Shown here: positions 25,755 through 32,486 of the stretch, one piece after another
Layout of the letters: the number at the start of each line of letters is the position of its first letter
Position numbering within the stretch: position 1 is the stretch's first letter
NCBI GenBank assembly: GCA_964602455.1
Contig: CAZRRG010000002.1
Coordinates: forward strand, 1 to 64,000
Source: JBBDIP01 sp964602455
GTDB taxonomy: Bacteria > Bacillota > Sulfobacillia > Fermentithermobacillales > Fermentithermobacillaceae
Length of the DNA stretch: 64,000 nucleotides
Direction of reading: 5' to 3'
Program-made: the position numbers and the translations under genes
The notes under the pieces: model-generated
Databases searched by the model: none
The model's input: only the letters and a program-made list of their open reading frames with translations
Told to the model about the DNA's origin: nothing

Positions 25755-25925
25755 TTGAACGCGAAGACGACCAGCTGGACAACGGTTGGAGTAGGCACTC
25801 TCGTATCTGCGGTAGGTCAGATGATGCATACTCCCCTGGGTACCGATATCCTCGGTTTCGGCCTAGCCCACATCATGTTGGGCCTTCTCGACATGGCAAG
25901 GCCAAGCACCCGCAGGCGGTCCTAA
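25755..25925 (+). CDS. small hydrophobic protein, unknown
   Basis: 56 residues. TTG at 25755 follows GGAGG at 8 bases; the ATG at 25740 lies before that site and is less likely. After a polar start there are two short hydrophobic stretches (VGVGTLVSAVGQMM and DILGFGLAHIMLGLLDMA), then a basic tail RPSTRRRS. It could insert as a hairpin or a single span in the membrane. No family recognised. It has its own terminator 34 bases downstream and so is monocistronic. Confidence 0.6.
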   Translation: MNAKTTSWTTVGVGTLVSAVGQMMHTPLGTDILGFGLAHIMLGLLDMARPSTRRRS

Positions 25926-25958
25926 GGTTCGAAAAGACTCCTCCAGCATCAAGAGGCA

Positions 25959-25990
25959 GGTCGCATGAAGCGACCGGCTTTCTTTTTCTC
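25959..25990 (+). terminator. intrinsic terminator after the small hydrophobic gene
   Basis: GGTCGC-atgaa-GCGACC (25959-25975) is followed by GGCTTTCTTTTTCT. It separates the small gene from the NifX/ATPase cluster. Confidence 0.88.
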
Positions 25991-25998
25991 TTAAGTTA

Positions 25999-26026
25999 TT
26001 GACATATGCCGAAAACGGGATATGAT
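25999..26026 (+). promoter_or_regulatory. promoter of the DUF5320 / DUF134 / NifX / ATPase cluster
   Basis: A consensus -35 TTGACA at 25999-26004 and a strong -10 TATGAT at 26021-26026 are 16 bases apart. The predicted start near 26033 gives a ~40-base leader with AGGAGGTGA. The left arm of the inverted repeat overlaps the -35. Confidence 0.8.
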
Positions 26027-26049
26027 AACGGTGTAAATGGCATATGTCA
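26000..26049. repeat. 11-bp perfect inverted repeat flanking the promoter, probable operator
   Basis: TGACATATGCC at 26000-26010 is mirrored by GGCATATGTCA at 26039-26049, with 28 bases between. One arm overlaps the -35 and the other lies just after the predicted start. Because the left arm is not transcribed, an RNA hairpin is unlikely and paired protein binding fits better. Each arm also contains the palindrome CATATG. Confidence 0.75.
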
Positions 26050-26072
26050 TAAACCAATAGGAGGTGACATTG

Positions 26073-26330
26073 ATGCCCGGAAGAGACGGAACAGGACCAC
26101 TGGGTTGCGGCGCAATGACGGGAAGAGGCCTGGGAGGTTGCTTGGGAGTGCAGTACGGCAGGGGTGTATACGGTGGACGGCGTGGATGCGGCACCGGACG
26201 CGGCCTCGGCCTTGGCAGATTCCTCGCGGCAGGTCAGATGCCATCCAGGCGGGAAATCCTCAACGATGAGAAGGAGAGACTCGAACAGAGGCTCTCGATC
26301 GTGACCAAGAGCCTAGAGAATCTGGAGTGA
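26073..26330 (+). CDS. DUF5320 family protein (Gly/Arg-rich)
   Basis: 85 residues. The first half is rich in Gly, Arg and Cys (GPLGCGAMTGRGLGGCLG, GRRGCGTGRGLGLG). The second half is a charged coiled-coil-like helix (ILNDEKERLEQRLSIVTKSLE). This is the usual layout of DUF5320 proteins, found beside NifX-like and MinD-like ATPases in anaerobes. Function unknown; the Cys residues suggest metal binding, which is inference. The ATG at 26073 follows AGGAGGTGA; an ATG three codons upstream lies within that site. Confidence 0.8.
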   Translation: MPGRDGTGPLGCGAMTGRGLGGCLGVQYGRGVYGGRRGCGTGRGLGLGRFLAAGQMPSRREILNDEKERLEQRLSIVTKSLENLE

Positions 26331-26337
26331 CCAAAGT

Positions 26338-26369
26338 GAAAGCCATAGGAGAAAACTCCTTTGGCTTTC
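26338..26369 (+). other. stable intercistronic hairpin
   Basis: GAAAGCCATAGGAG (26338-26351) pairs with CTCCTTTGGCTTTC (26356-26369) around an AAAA loop: 13 pairs with one T-T mismatch. No U-tract follows. It could stabilise the upstream mRNA or reduce read-through into the DUF134 gene. Confidence 0.6.
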
Positions 26370-26391
26370 GCTCTGAAATTGGGGTGATCGA

Positions 26392-26763
26392 ATGCCCAGA
26401 CCGCGGAAGTGGAGAAAGGTCTGCCGCCTGCCGGGGAACGCCCGTTTCGGGCCGTTAGGCGGCATGAACAACGCAAGCGACGTGGTCACAATGTCGGTGG
26501 ACGAGTACGAAGCGATACGTCTCATTGATACGGAAGGCTTCACACAGGAAGAATCCGCTCAACAGATGAACGTGGCCCGTTCCACAGTTCAGGGAATCTA
26601 CGATAGCGCCAGGAGGAAGCTGGCCGATTCCCTGGTCCACGGAAAGGTCCTGGTCATTGAGGGCGGAGAGTACATCCTCTGCGACGGGCTGGAAGAGTCC
26701 TGCAGATGCGGTGGCTGCTATAGGCACCGGCATGGCCAAGGGGCACGATGGGACGGTAAATAG
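26392..26763 (+). CDS. DUF134 / UPF0251 helix-turn-helix protein
   Basis: 123 residues. N-terminal MPRPRKWRKVCRLP and a FGPLGG segment are typical of DUF134. A sigma-region-4-like HTH follows (VDEYEAIRLIDTEGFTQEE, QMNVARSTVQGIYDSARRKLAD), then a Cys/His-rich tail (CDGLEESCRCGGCYRHRH) that may bind metal. Likely a DNA-binding regulator; it may act on the inverted repeat upstream of the cluster (inference). GGGGTGA precedes the ATG. NifX starts 16 bases after its stop. Confidence 0.88.
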   Translation: MPRPRKWRKVCRLPGNARFGPLGGMNNASDVVTMSVDEYEAIRLIDTEGFTQEESAQQMNVARSTVQGIYDSARRKLADSLVHGKVLVIEGGEYILCDGLEESCRCGGCYRHRHGQGARWDGK

Positions 26764-26779
26764 CGAAGGAGGAATCTGC

Positions 26780-27169
26780 ATGAAGGTCGGTATTTCCAGC
26801 AGCGGAAAGGACAGCTCGGCTATGGTGGACCCCCGCTTTGGCCGCTGCGAGTTCTTCGCAATATGTGAGACTGATGATGGCTCCTACCGGTTCATTAGGA
26901 ACAATGCTCAGGACGCTGGAGGCGGAGCGGGCATAGCCGCGGCCCAGCAGTTAATTGACGAGAATGTTGAGGTAGTGTTGACCGGGAGCTTGGGTCCTAA
27001 CGCATACAGGGTGATCGAGAGCGCCGGAATAAGGGCCTACCGCGTCGGCAGTGTAGCGCTTGAGGAAGCGGTCAACCTCTTGAGTGGCGCGAAGCTGGAG
27101 GCGATTCTCGAGGCGGGCCCTGCGCATGTTGGCGTGCGGCAGGGTCCTCGCGGAGGTCTTAGTAAGTGA
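26780..27169 (+). CDS. NifX/NafY-type dinitrogenase Fe-Mo cofactor domain protein (copy 1)
   Basis: 129 residues. A single NifX-like ribonuclease-H-fold domain: VDPRFGRCEFFAI near residue 19, GGGAGIAAAQQLID near 49, and VVLTGSLGPNA near 66. Such proteins carry Fe-S or Fe-Mo-cofactor precursors; outside nitrogen fixation their cargo is unknown. The ATG at 26780 follows AAGGAGG at 7 bases. The stop overlaps the ATPase GTG as GTGA. Confidence 0.88.
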   Translation: MKVGISSSGKDSSAMVDPRFGRCEFFAICETDDGSYRFIRNNAQDAGGGAGIAAAQQLIDENVEVVLTGSLGPNAYRVIESAGIRAYRVGSVALEEAVNLLSGAKLEAILEAGPAHVGVRQGPRGGLSK

Positions 27170-27999
27170 ACCTTTGTGTGCTCAGCGGAAAGGGCGGCAC
27201 GGGCAAGACAACCGTTGCGGTGAACCTGGCCGTACTGCTGAAGGCTGAGTACTACGATTGCGACGTCGAGGAGCCAAACGGGTTTCTCTTCCTGAGGCCC
27301 GCCGGAGTTAAGGCGGAGCATACGGTTGTGGACTACCCATCTATTGATCAGTCCAAGTGTACGTTGTGCGGACAATGCGCGCGGGCATGTCAGTTCAGCG
27401 CCCTCGCCTCCACGAAAAAAGGCGTGATCCTTTTTGAGGGTCTGTGTCACGGCTGCCACGCCTGCGAAATCGTGTGTGAGCCAAAAGCCATATCCTTCGA
27501 GAAGCGCTCCGTCGGCGTGGTCGAGAGAGGAGAGGGACTCGGCATCCTCTGCGCGCGGGGAGTGCTCAACGTGGGCGAGCACATGGCTGTTCCTGTTGTA
27601 AGGCACCTGCTTGCGGGTCTCCAAGAGTCCCGAAACGCGATCCTCGACTGCGCTCCCGGTACCTCCTGTAACGTCGTGAACACGCTCCGGCACGCGGACA
27701 CAGCCCTTATCGTTACAGAACCTACTCTGTTTGGATTACACGACATGGCGATTGCCGTGGAGCTCTTAAGGCAAAGAAACATCCCGTTCGCCGTAGTCCT
27801 CAACAAGAGCCAAGACAATGATGACATCATAACCCGGTACTGCGCTGATAACGGCATCAAAGTGCTGGGCCGAATCCCCTTTTCCCGCATTGCCGCCCAA
27901 GAGTACTCCAAAGGCCGGCTCTTAATCGATCTACCCGATTACCGGCAAGTGTATGAACACATCGCCAGTGAGGTTAGGGAGGCATTTCCATGGAGCTAG
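27166..27999 (+). CDS. MinD-superfamily P-loop ATPase with inserted ferredoxin domain (copy 1)
   Basis: 277 residues. The deviant Walker A LSGKGGTGKTTVAVNLA is at residues 6-22. Two 4Fe-4S sets are inserted near 64-107 (CTLCGQCARAC and CHGCHACEIVC), then the ATPase resumes with LDCAPGTSCNVV and VTEPTLFGLHD. This is the COG1149 type, thought to act in Fe-S cluster handling as a pair with its neighbour. GTG start with GGAGG 9 bases upstream. It overlaps the next ATPase by 10 bases. Confidence 0.92.
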   Translation: MNLCVLSGKGGTGKTTVAVNLAVLLKAEYYDCDVEEPNGFLFLRPAGVKAEHTVVDYPSIDQSKCTLCGQCARACQFSALASTKKGVILFEGLCHGCHACEIVCEPKAISFEKRSVGVVERGEGLGILCARGVLNVGEHMAVPVVRHLLAGLQESRNAILDCAPGTSCNVVNTLRHADTALIVTEPTLFGLHDMAIAVELLRQRNIPFAVVLNKSQDNDDIITRYCADNGIKVLGRIPFSRIAAQEYSKGRLLIDLPDYRQVYEHIASEVREAFPWS

Positions 28000-28847
28000 C
28001 GGTCTTGAGCGGCAAGGGCGGAACCGGCAAAACGATGATCACCGTTGCTCTGGCGGAGTTGTTCCCCAAAGCGGTGATAGCAGACTGCGACGTGGATGCG
28101 CCCAACTTGTACCTGTACTACAACGGTAAGGACATCAAGAGTGAGCCCTTTACCGCCTCTCAGAAAGCCGTGATCGCCAAAGAGTCCTGTATAGGATGCG
28201 GTATTTGCGATGAGATCTGCCGGTTTGATGCGATAAGGGACCACACCGTCGACGAAGCCAACTGCGAAGGCTGCGGAGCATGTGTCCTGGCCTGTCCGGA
28301 GAAAGCCATTCATCTAAGACCTCAAAAAGATGCGGATGTCTTTCTCACGCAGACCAAGAAAGGCGTGCTTTCCAGGGCGAAGATGGCTGTGGGCAGTGAT
28401 GGTTCCGGAAAACTAGTTTCGCTCCTTAGAAAGAACGCCCGCGAATACCCCGATGATGAGAGCGTGATGCTCCTAGACGGTTCACCAGGGATCGGTTGTC
28501 CTGTCATATCCTCCATTACCGGAGCCAGTATGGCGCTAATCGTGACCGAGCCGACGCTATCCGGGATGGAGGACTTCATCAGAGTGGTGGACCTGTGCGA
28601 TCACTTCAGCATCCCGGCGGTGGTCTGCATCAACAAGTGGGATATCAACCCTGAGGTAACTGATGAGATAAAGCGCCGCTCCCAGGAACGAGGAATACCG
28701 GTTGTCGGTGAAGTACCTTTCGACCAAACGGTCACGGACTCCATTAACACTCTGCAGCCCATCACCGCCTATCCCGACAGCGCTGCTTGCAAAGCTGTCC
28801 TGGAGATGTGGGGCCGTCTGCAAGAGGTGATCGCTGAGGTTAAATGA
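27990..28847 (+). CDS. MinD-superfamily P-loop ATPase with inserted ferredoxin domain (copy 2)
   Basis: 285 residues. Walker A LSGKGGTGKTMITVALA lies at residues 5-21. Ferredoxin insert near 68-110 has CIGCGICDEIC and CEGCGACVLAC. LLDGSPGIGCPV and VTEPTLSGMED follow. It is the usual partner of copy 1 and the two probably form a heterodimer (inference from constant pairing in this family). The ATG lies within the end of copy 1, so translation is coupled. Confidence 0.92.
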   Translation: MELAVLSGKGGTGKTMITVALAELFPKAVIADCDVDAPNLYLYYNGKDIKSEPFTASQKAVIAKESCIGCGICDEICRFDAIRDHTVDEANCEGCGACVLACPEKAIHLRPQKDADVFLTQTKKGVLSRAKMAVGSDGSGKLVSLLRKNAREYPDDESVMLLDGSPGIGCPVISSITGASMALIVTEPTLSGMEDFIRVVDLCDHFSIPAVVCINKWDINPEVTDEIKRRSQERGIPVVGEVPFDQTVTDSINTLQPITAYPDSAACKAVLEMWGRLQEVIAEVK

Positions 28848-28904
28848 GATGAGGAACGGCGTGGCTCACGATGATTCACGAACAGGAAAGGCGGATTGGA
28901 CGAC

Positions 28905-29240
28905 ATGATGAAGATTGCGGTGGCAAGCGACAGATCCATGGTGACGGAGCACTTCGGGCATTGCGAGGCCTTCAACATCTACGAGGCCGAGGACGGCAAG
29001 ATCGTGAGGAGCGAGTCCGTTCCTAATCCGGGACACAAGCCGGGGTTCTTGCCCAATTTCCTGAACGACATGGGCGTCAAGGTGATCATCTCAGGCGGCA
29101 TGGGCGGCGGGGCTGTCAACATTTTCAACGAGAAGGGCATTGAGGTCATCGTCGGCGCGCGGGGAAGCGCGGAAGCGGCTGTGAAGGACTACCTGGAAGG
29201 TAACCTGCAGTCCACCGGGACGATCTGCCACGAGCACTGA
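28905..29240 (+). CDS. NifX/NafY-type dinitrogenase Fe-Mo cofactor domain protein (copy 2)
   Basis: 111 residues. VTEHFGHCEAFNIYE near residue 14, GHKPGFLPNFLNDMGV near 44, and ISGGMGGGAVNIFNEKGIEVI near 63 define the NifX-like fold; the HFGHC motif is typical of this small group. AAGGCGG precedes the ATG by ~10 bases; a TTG at 28896 is too close to it. Last gene of the cluster, followed by a terminator. Confidence 0.87.
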   Translation: MMKIAVASDRSMVTEHFGHCEAFNIYEAEDGKIVRSESVPNPGHKPGFLPNFLNDMGVKVIISGGMGGGAVNIFNEKGIEVIVGARGSAEAAVKDYLEGNLQSTGTICHEH

Positions 29241-29271
29241 TCCACACTGACCCCCATAGAAAGCAGAAAAC

Positions 29272-29300
29272 ACTAGAAGCCCCCGATTGGGGGCCTCTTG
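29272..29300. terminator. shared terminator between NifX copy 2 and ssrA
   Basis: GCCCCCGATTGGGGGC at 29279-29294 forms a 6-bp GC stem. On the minus strand TTCTAGTGTTTTCT follows, giving a terminator for ssrA. On the plus strand only CTCTTGG follows, which is weaker. Confidence 0.72.
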
Positions 29301-29328
29301 GTCTATGTCACGATTATCAAGTACAAGA

Positions 29329-29675
29329 TGGTGGAGGCGGAGGGAATCGCACCCTCGTCCGTTGATAACCCAGTCTCAGTCTCTACGAGCGTATCTCCGG
29401 ATTTGATCTCGCCGACCGCAGCGCCCCGGAGCGGGCTCTACGTTCCGCCAGCCCGGAATTGCGTTCCCTTGAGGGTCCCGGACGTCCCCCTCAAGGTATC
29501 TCTCCTAGGTGACGGTGACTCCGGGATAGGAGAGAAGTCTCCCGGCTCACCGGGCTGCCTAATTAGGCAGCCAGTGCGTAACTGTTGTTGGCAGTTATGG
29601 TTTTGCCGTTTGTTGGGTACGGCACCCATGCTCGCTGCTCAGACCCGACTACCAGCGTCGAACCTGGTCGCCCCC
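29329..29675 (-). ncRNA. ssrA: transfer-messenger RNA (tmRNA)
   Basis: 347 bases. Ends pair as GGGGGCG with CGCCTCC, then A and an encoded CCA. The 5' domain has GGTTCGACGCTGGTAG. The tag frame ends NGKTITANNSYALAA then TAA, a normal ALAA degradation signal. Two oddities: the codon just before the tag Asn in that frame is ACA (Thr) rather than the usual Ala or Gly resume codon, and the T-loop reads TGCGATT inside stem GAGGG/CCCTC, so the near-universal U55 is G. smpB lies 97 bases upstream on the same strand. Confidence 0.95.
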
Positions 29676-29685
29676 ATGCATACGG

Positions 29686-29714
29686 ATCTTAACATCTTCT
29701 CATCCGGGCCACAA
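29686..29714 (-). promoter_or_regulatory. predicted promoter of ssrA
   Basis: TTGTGG (complement of 29709-29714) and TAAGAT (complement of 29686-29691) are 17 bases apart, placing the start within a few bases of the mature tmRNA 5' end at 29675. Confidence 0.65.
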
Positions 29715-29772
29715 CCGTTGCCAAGCTGCGCTCGCGACGAACAGCGAACGCCTGGACAGTCCTTATTGCCTG

Positions 29773-30237
29773 CTAGAGCTTGCCCCTTGCGGCGCGGTCT
29801 CCCTCGCGGCGGAGTTCCCTATCGCGGATCGCCTCGCGCTTGTCGTAGATCTTGCGGCCCTTCGCCAGCGCCAGGTCAACCTTGGCCTTTCCATCCTTCC
29901 AGTAGAGGGACAGCGGCACCAGAGTGTAGCCGCGTTCGGCCACCTTGGCAGCCAGCTTGCGGATCTCGCGCTTGTGCAGGAGAAGCCTCCTTGGCCGCAT
30001 CGGGTCGTGGTTGAACCGGGAGGCGGGCTCGTACTGGTCAATATGGGCGTTTTGAAGAAACACTTCACCGCCGACGATCTCGGCGTAAGCGTCGGAAAGG
30101 CTGGCGCGGCCAAGCCTAAGCGACTTGACCTCGGTACCAATGAGGGCGATGCCTGCCTCGATGGTGTCCTCGATGGTATACTCGTGCCGCGCCCTGCGGT
30201 TCTGCGCTATGAACTTGCGGGCAGATTCCCTATCCAT
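29773..30237 (-). CDS. smpB: SsrA-binding protein SmpB
   Basis: 154 residues, normal length. SmpB binds the tRNA-like part of tmRNA and fills the empty A site of stalled ribosomes. Family blocks: NRRARHEYTIEDTIEAGI, the GTEVKSLR core, QNAHI, RRLLLHKREI, and the basic C-terminal tail from GRKIYDKREA, which enters the mRNA channel. It sits just before ssrA, the common arrangement. Confidence 0.97.
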   Translation of the reverse strand: MDRESARKFIAQNRRARHEYTIEDTIEAGIALIGTEVKSLRLGRASLSDAYAEIVGGEVFLQNAHIDQYEPASRFNHDPMRPRRLLLHKREIRKLAAKVAERGYTLVPLSLYWKDGKAKVDLALAKGRKIYDKREAIRDRELRREGDRAARGKL

Positions 30238-30285
30238 ATGAACTCCTCAGTGCGAATCCAAGAAAGCTCGTCACTGTGCCCCTGT

Positions 30286-30837
30286 CTAGAGACCCAGTTC
30301 CTCGTGGATTCCCTGCATGGCTGAAAGGCCGATGGACACAAACTCCTCCAGGGAAAGCCCAAGCTCGCTGCACGCGCGGATCGTGTCCCTGTTGGCGCCC
30401 TTTGCGAACGACTTCTCTCCCATCCTATGGACCACGAAGTCGGTGTCTATCGCCGAGAGCTTCTTCTCGGGTGAGATGAGCGCCGCGGCGACGATTAGCC
30501 CTGTCAGGGGGTCTGCCGAGTACAGAGCCTTGGCCATCCTGGTTGTGCGAGGGATGCCGTGATAGTGGTTGTGGGCCTTCACGGCGTCAACGATCTCCTC
30601 ATCATACCCCAGCTCTTCAGCGATCTTGCCGGACAGAAGGCTGTGCGTGGCCGGATCCGTCTTGGTCTCCTCGTAATCGATGTCGTGAAGAAGGCCGGCT
30701 GCGCCCCACCTGTCCTCATCTTCCCCAAAGTGCCGGGCCAAGCCGCGCATGACAGCCTCAACGGCCAATATGTGCTTGAACAGGTTCTTGGTCGTGATGC
30801 GCGCCTCAACTTCCTTGACCAGCTGTTCCCTGTCCAC
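30286..30837 (-). CDS. HD-domain phosphohydrolase
   Basis: 183 residues. HILAVEAVMRGLA near residue 22, LLHDIDYEE near 49 (HD pair), then AVKAHNHYHG and SADPLTGLIVAA form a single HD domain, as in HDIG-related small proteins. Substrate unknown, probably a nucleotide or phosphate ester. It lies between secG and smpB on the same strand. Confidence 0.82.
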   Translation of the reverse strand: MDREQLVKEVEARITTKNLFKHILAVEAVMRGLARHFGEDEDRWGAAGLLHDIDYEETKTDPATHSLLSGKIAEELGYDEEIVDAVKAHNHYHGIPRTTRMAKALYSADPLTGLIVAAALISPEKKLSAIDTDFVVHRMGEKSFAKGANRDTIRACSELGLSLEEFVSIGLSAMQGIHEELGL

Positions 30838-30860
30838 TTCATCACCCCGCTCTATAAGTT

Positions 30861-30887
30861 AAGAAGCCATAGGAAATATGGCCTCTT
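30861..30887 (-). terminator. stem-loop after secG, possible weak terminator
   Basis: On the minus strand AAGAGGCCATA pairs with TATGGCTTCTT over 11 positions with one G-U, followed by AACTTATAG. It lacks a strong U-run, so it may attenuate rather than stop read-through from the glycolytic operon. Confidence 0.45.
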
Positions 30888-30927
30888 ATGGTGCTGATAT
30901 AGTCCTGCCGGCTTGAGTCTCTCCGCC

Positions 30928-31167
30928 TTATCTGGCCGCGATGGCGAGCCCGATAGAGGTGAGCATGAACCCAATGGCAAGGTAGACGGTCAGCTTGGAT
31001 AGAAGAGCGTCAAGGCCCTTCCTTTTCCGGCCGAGGAGCGCTTCCGCGCCGCCGCCGATTATGCCGAGTCCCGCGCTGCGACCCGGCTGCAGGATAACCA
31101 CCACAATTAGACCCAATGTGATGAGCCAGTGCAATATTCTGAGGAATATGGTCACGCCGTTCTTCAC
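30928..31167 (-). CDS. secG: protein translocase subunit SecG
   Basis: 79 residues with two membrane helices (FLRILHWLITLGLIVVVILQ and VYLAIGFMLTSIGLAIAA). Between them is the glycine-rich GLGIIGGGAEALLGRKR loop, the SecG hallmark. It stabilises SecYEG during export. Placement directly after eno is the standard Firmicutes order. The 32-base gap suggests co-transcription with glycolysis. Confidence 0.93.
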   Translation of the reverse strand: MKNGVTIFLRILHWLITLGLIVVVILQPGRSAGLGIIGGGAEALLGRKRKGLDALLSKLTVYLAIGFMLTSIGLAIAAR

Positions 31168-31199
31168 CCTTTCCGTGGCATTCTAGCATCCAATTTGGT

Positions 31200-32480
31200 C
31201 TAGAGTCTACCCGGAATAGTGATCCTTTGCGCGTAGCGCGCCGCTGAGCCCAACTCCTCTTCGATCCGCAAGAGCTGGTTGTACTTGGCAACTCTCTCGC
31301 TCCTGCACGGGGCGCCGGTCTTGATCTGGCCGCCGCCGGTTGCCACGACGAGGTCGGCGATGAACGAGTCCTCAGTCTCGCCGGACCTATGGGACACTAC
31401 CCACCGGTACCCGGCGTGCCGCGCCGTATCGATGGTCTCGAAGGTCTCAGTCAGTGTACCTACCTGGTTCACCTTGATGAGGACCGAGTTGGCCGCTCCC
31501 ACCGCGATGCCCTTGTCTAGCCGGGCCTTCTGCGTCACGAACAAGTCGTCGCCGATGATCTGGACCTTGTCGCCCAGGGTCTTGGTGAGTAGCACGAAGC
31601 CCTCCCAGTCATCCTCGGCGAGCGGGTCCTCGAGGGATACGATCGGGTAAGACTTAACCCACGCGGCGTACTTCTCCACCATAGCCGCGCTGTCGCCTTC
31701 CCAGTTCTCGCCCGCCAAAACGTACTTCCCGTCCTTCTCGAACTCGGACGCCGCCGAGTCGATAGCTAGGAAGCAATGCCTTCCGGGCTCGTATCCGGCC
31801 TTGCGGATCGCGTCCGTCAGGAACTCCAGCGCCTCCTCGTTTGAGCGTAGGTCGGGGGCAAACCCGCCCTCGTCGCCCACGGCGGTGGTCAGGCCCTTCT
31901 TCTTGAGGAGCCCCTTCAGGGACTGGTAGATCTCGGCCGCCATCTGGAGCGCCGCGGCGAAGCTGGGGGCTCCGGCCGGGACAATCATGAACTCCTGGAT
32001 GTCCACGTTGTTGTCGGCGTGCTTTCCGCCGTTTAGGACGTTCATGAACGGAACCGGCAGGTACGTGGCGTTTACACCGCCCAGATACCTGTAGAGAGGC
32101 TGGCCACAGGACTGAGCCGCGGCCCCGGCTACCGCCATCGATACTGAAAGGATGGCGTTGGCCCCGAGTTTGGACTTGTTGGGGGTGCCGTCCAGCCTAA
32201 GGAGCAGCTGGTCCACTTCCTGCTGCGCCGTAGCTTCCATGCCGATGAGCTCGGGAGCGATGATCTCCTTCACGTTCTTAACCGCCGTGGTAACGGCCTT
32301 TCCGCCGAAAGCCTTGCCTCCGTCGCGGAGTTCCAGGGCCTCATATGTACCGGTGGAAGCACCCGAGGGGACCATCCCCCGTCCAAAGGAACCGTCGCTA
32401 AGGACAACATCGGCCTCGATGGTGGGGTTGCCTCTCGAGTCCAATATCTGTCTGGCCTTTACGTCGATAATCTCAGGCAT
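31200..32480 (-). CDS. eno: enolase
   Basis: 426 residues, full length. It converts 2-phosphoglycerate to PEP. GNPTIEADV and SGASTGTYEALELRDG in the N-terminal domain; metal ligands in FLAIDSAASEFE, SLEDPLAEDDW and GDDLFVT; the catalytic Lys in LIKVNQVGTLTET, then SHRSGETEDSFIADL. Starts 6 bases after gpmI. Confidence 0.98.
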   Translation of the reverse strand: MPEIIDVKARQILDSRGNPTIEADVVLSDGSFGRGMVPSGASTGTYEALELRDGGKAFGGKAVTTAVKNVKEIIAPELIGMEATAQQEVDQLLLRLDGTPNKSKLGANAILSVSMAVAGAAAQSCGQPLYRYLGGVNATYLPVPFMNVLNGGKHADNNVDIQEFMIVPAGAPSFAAALQMAAEIYQSLKGLLKKKGLTTAVGDEGGFAPDLRSNEEALEFLTDAIRKAGYEPGRHCFLAIDSAASEFEKDGKYVLAGENWEGDSAAMVEKYAAWVKSYPIVSLEDPLAEDDWEGFVLLTKTLGDKVQIIGDDLFVTQKARLDKGIAVGAANSVLIKVNQVGTLTETFETIDTARHAGYRWVVSHRSGETEDSFIADLVVATGGGQIKTGAPCRSERVAKYNQLLRIEEELGSAARYAQRITIPGRL

Positions 32481-32486
32481 GTGTCA

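Noticed and set aside
25959..26010. RNA hairpin formed by the TGACATATGCC arms
   Set aside because: The left arm overlaps the -35 element and would not be transcribed from the predicted promoter.
29338..29675. bacterial attachment site or island at the ssrA 3' end
   Set aside because: No integrase, no repeat of the ssrA 3' end and ordinary core genes on both sides.
29298..30014. 238-codon open frame on the plus strand
   Set aside because: It is antisense to the tmRNA and to the end of smpB and has no ribosome site or family features.
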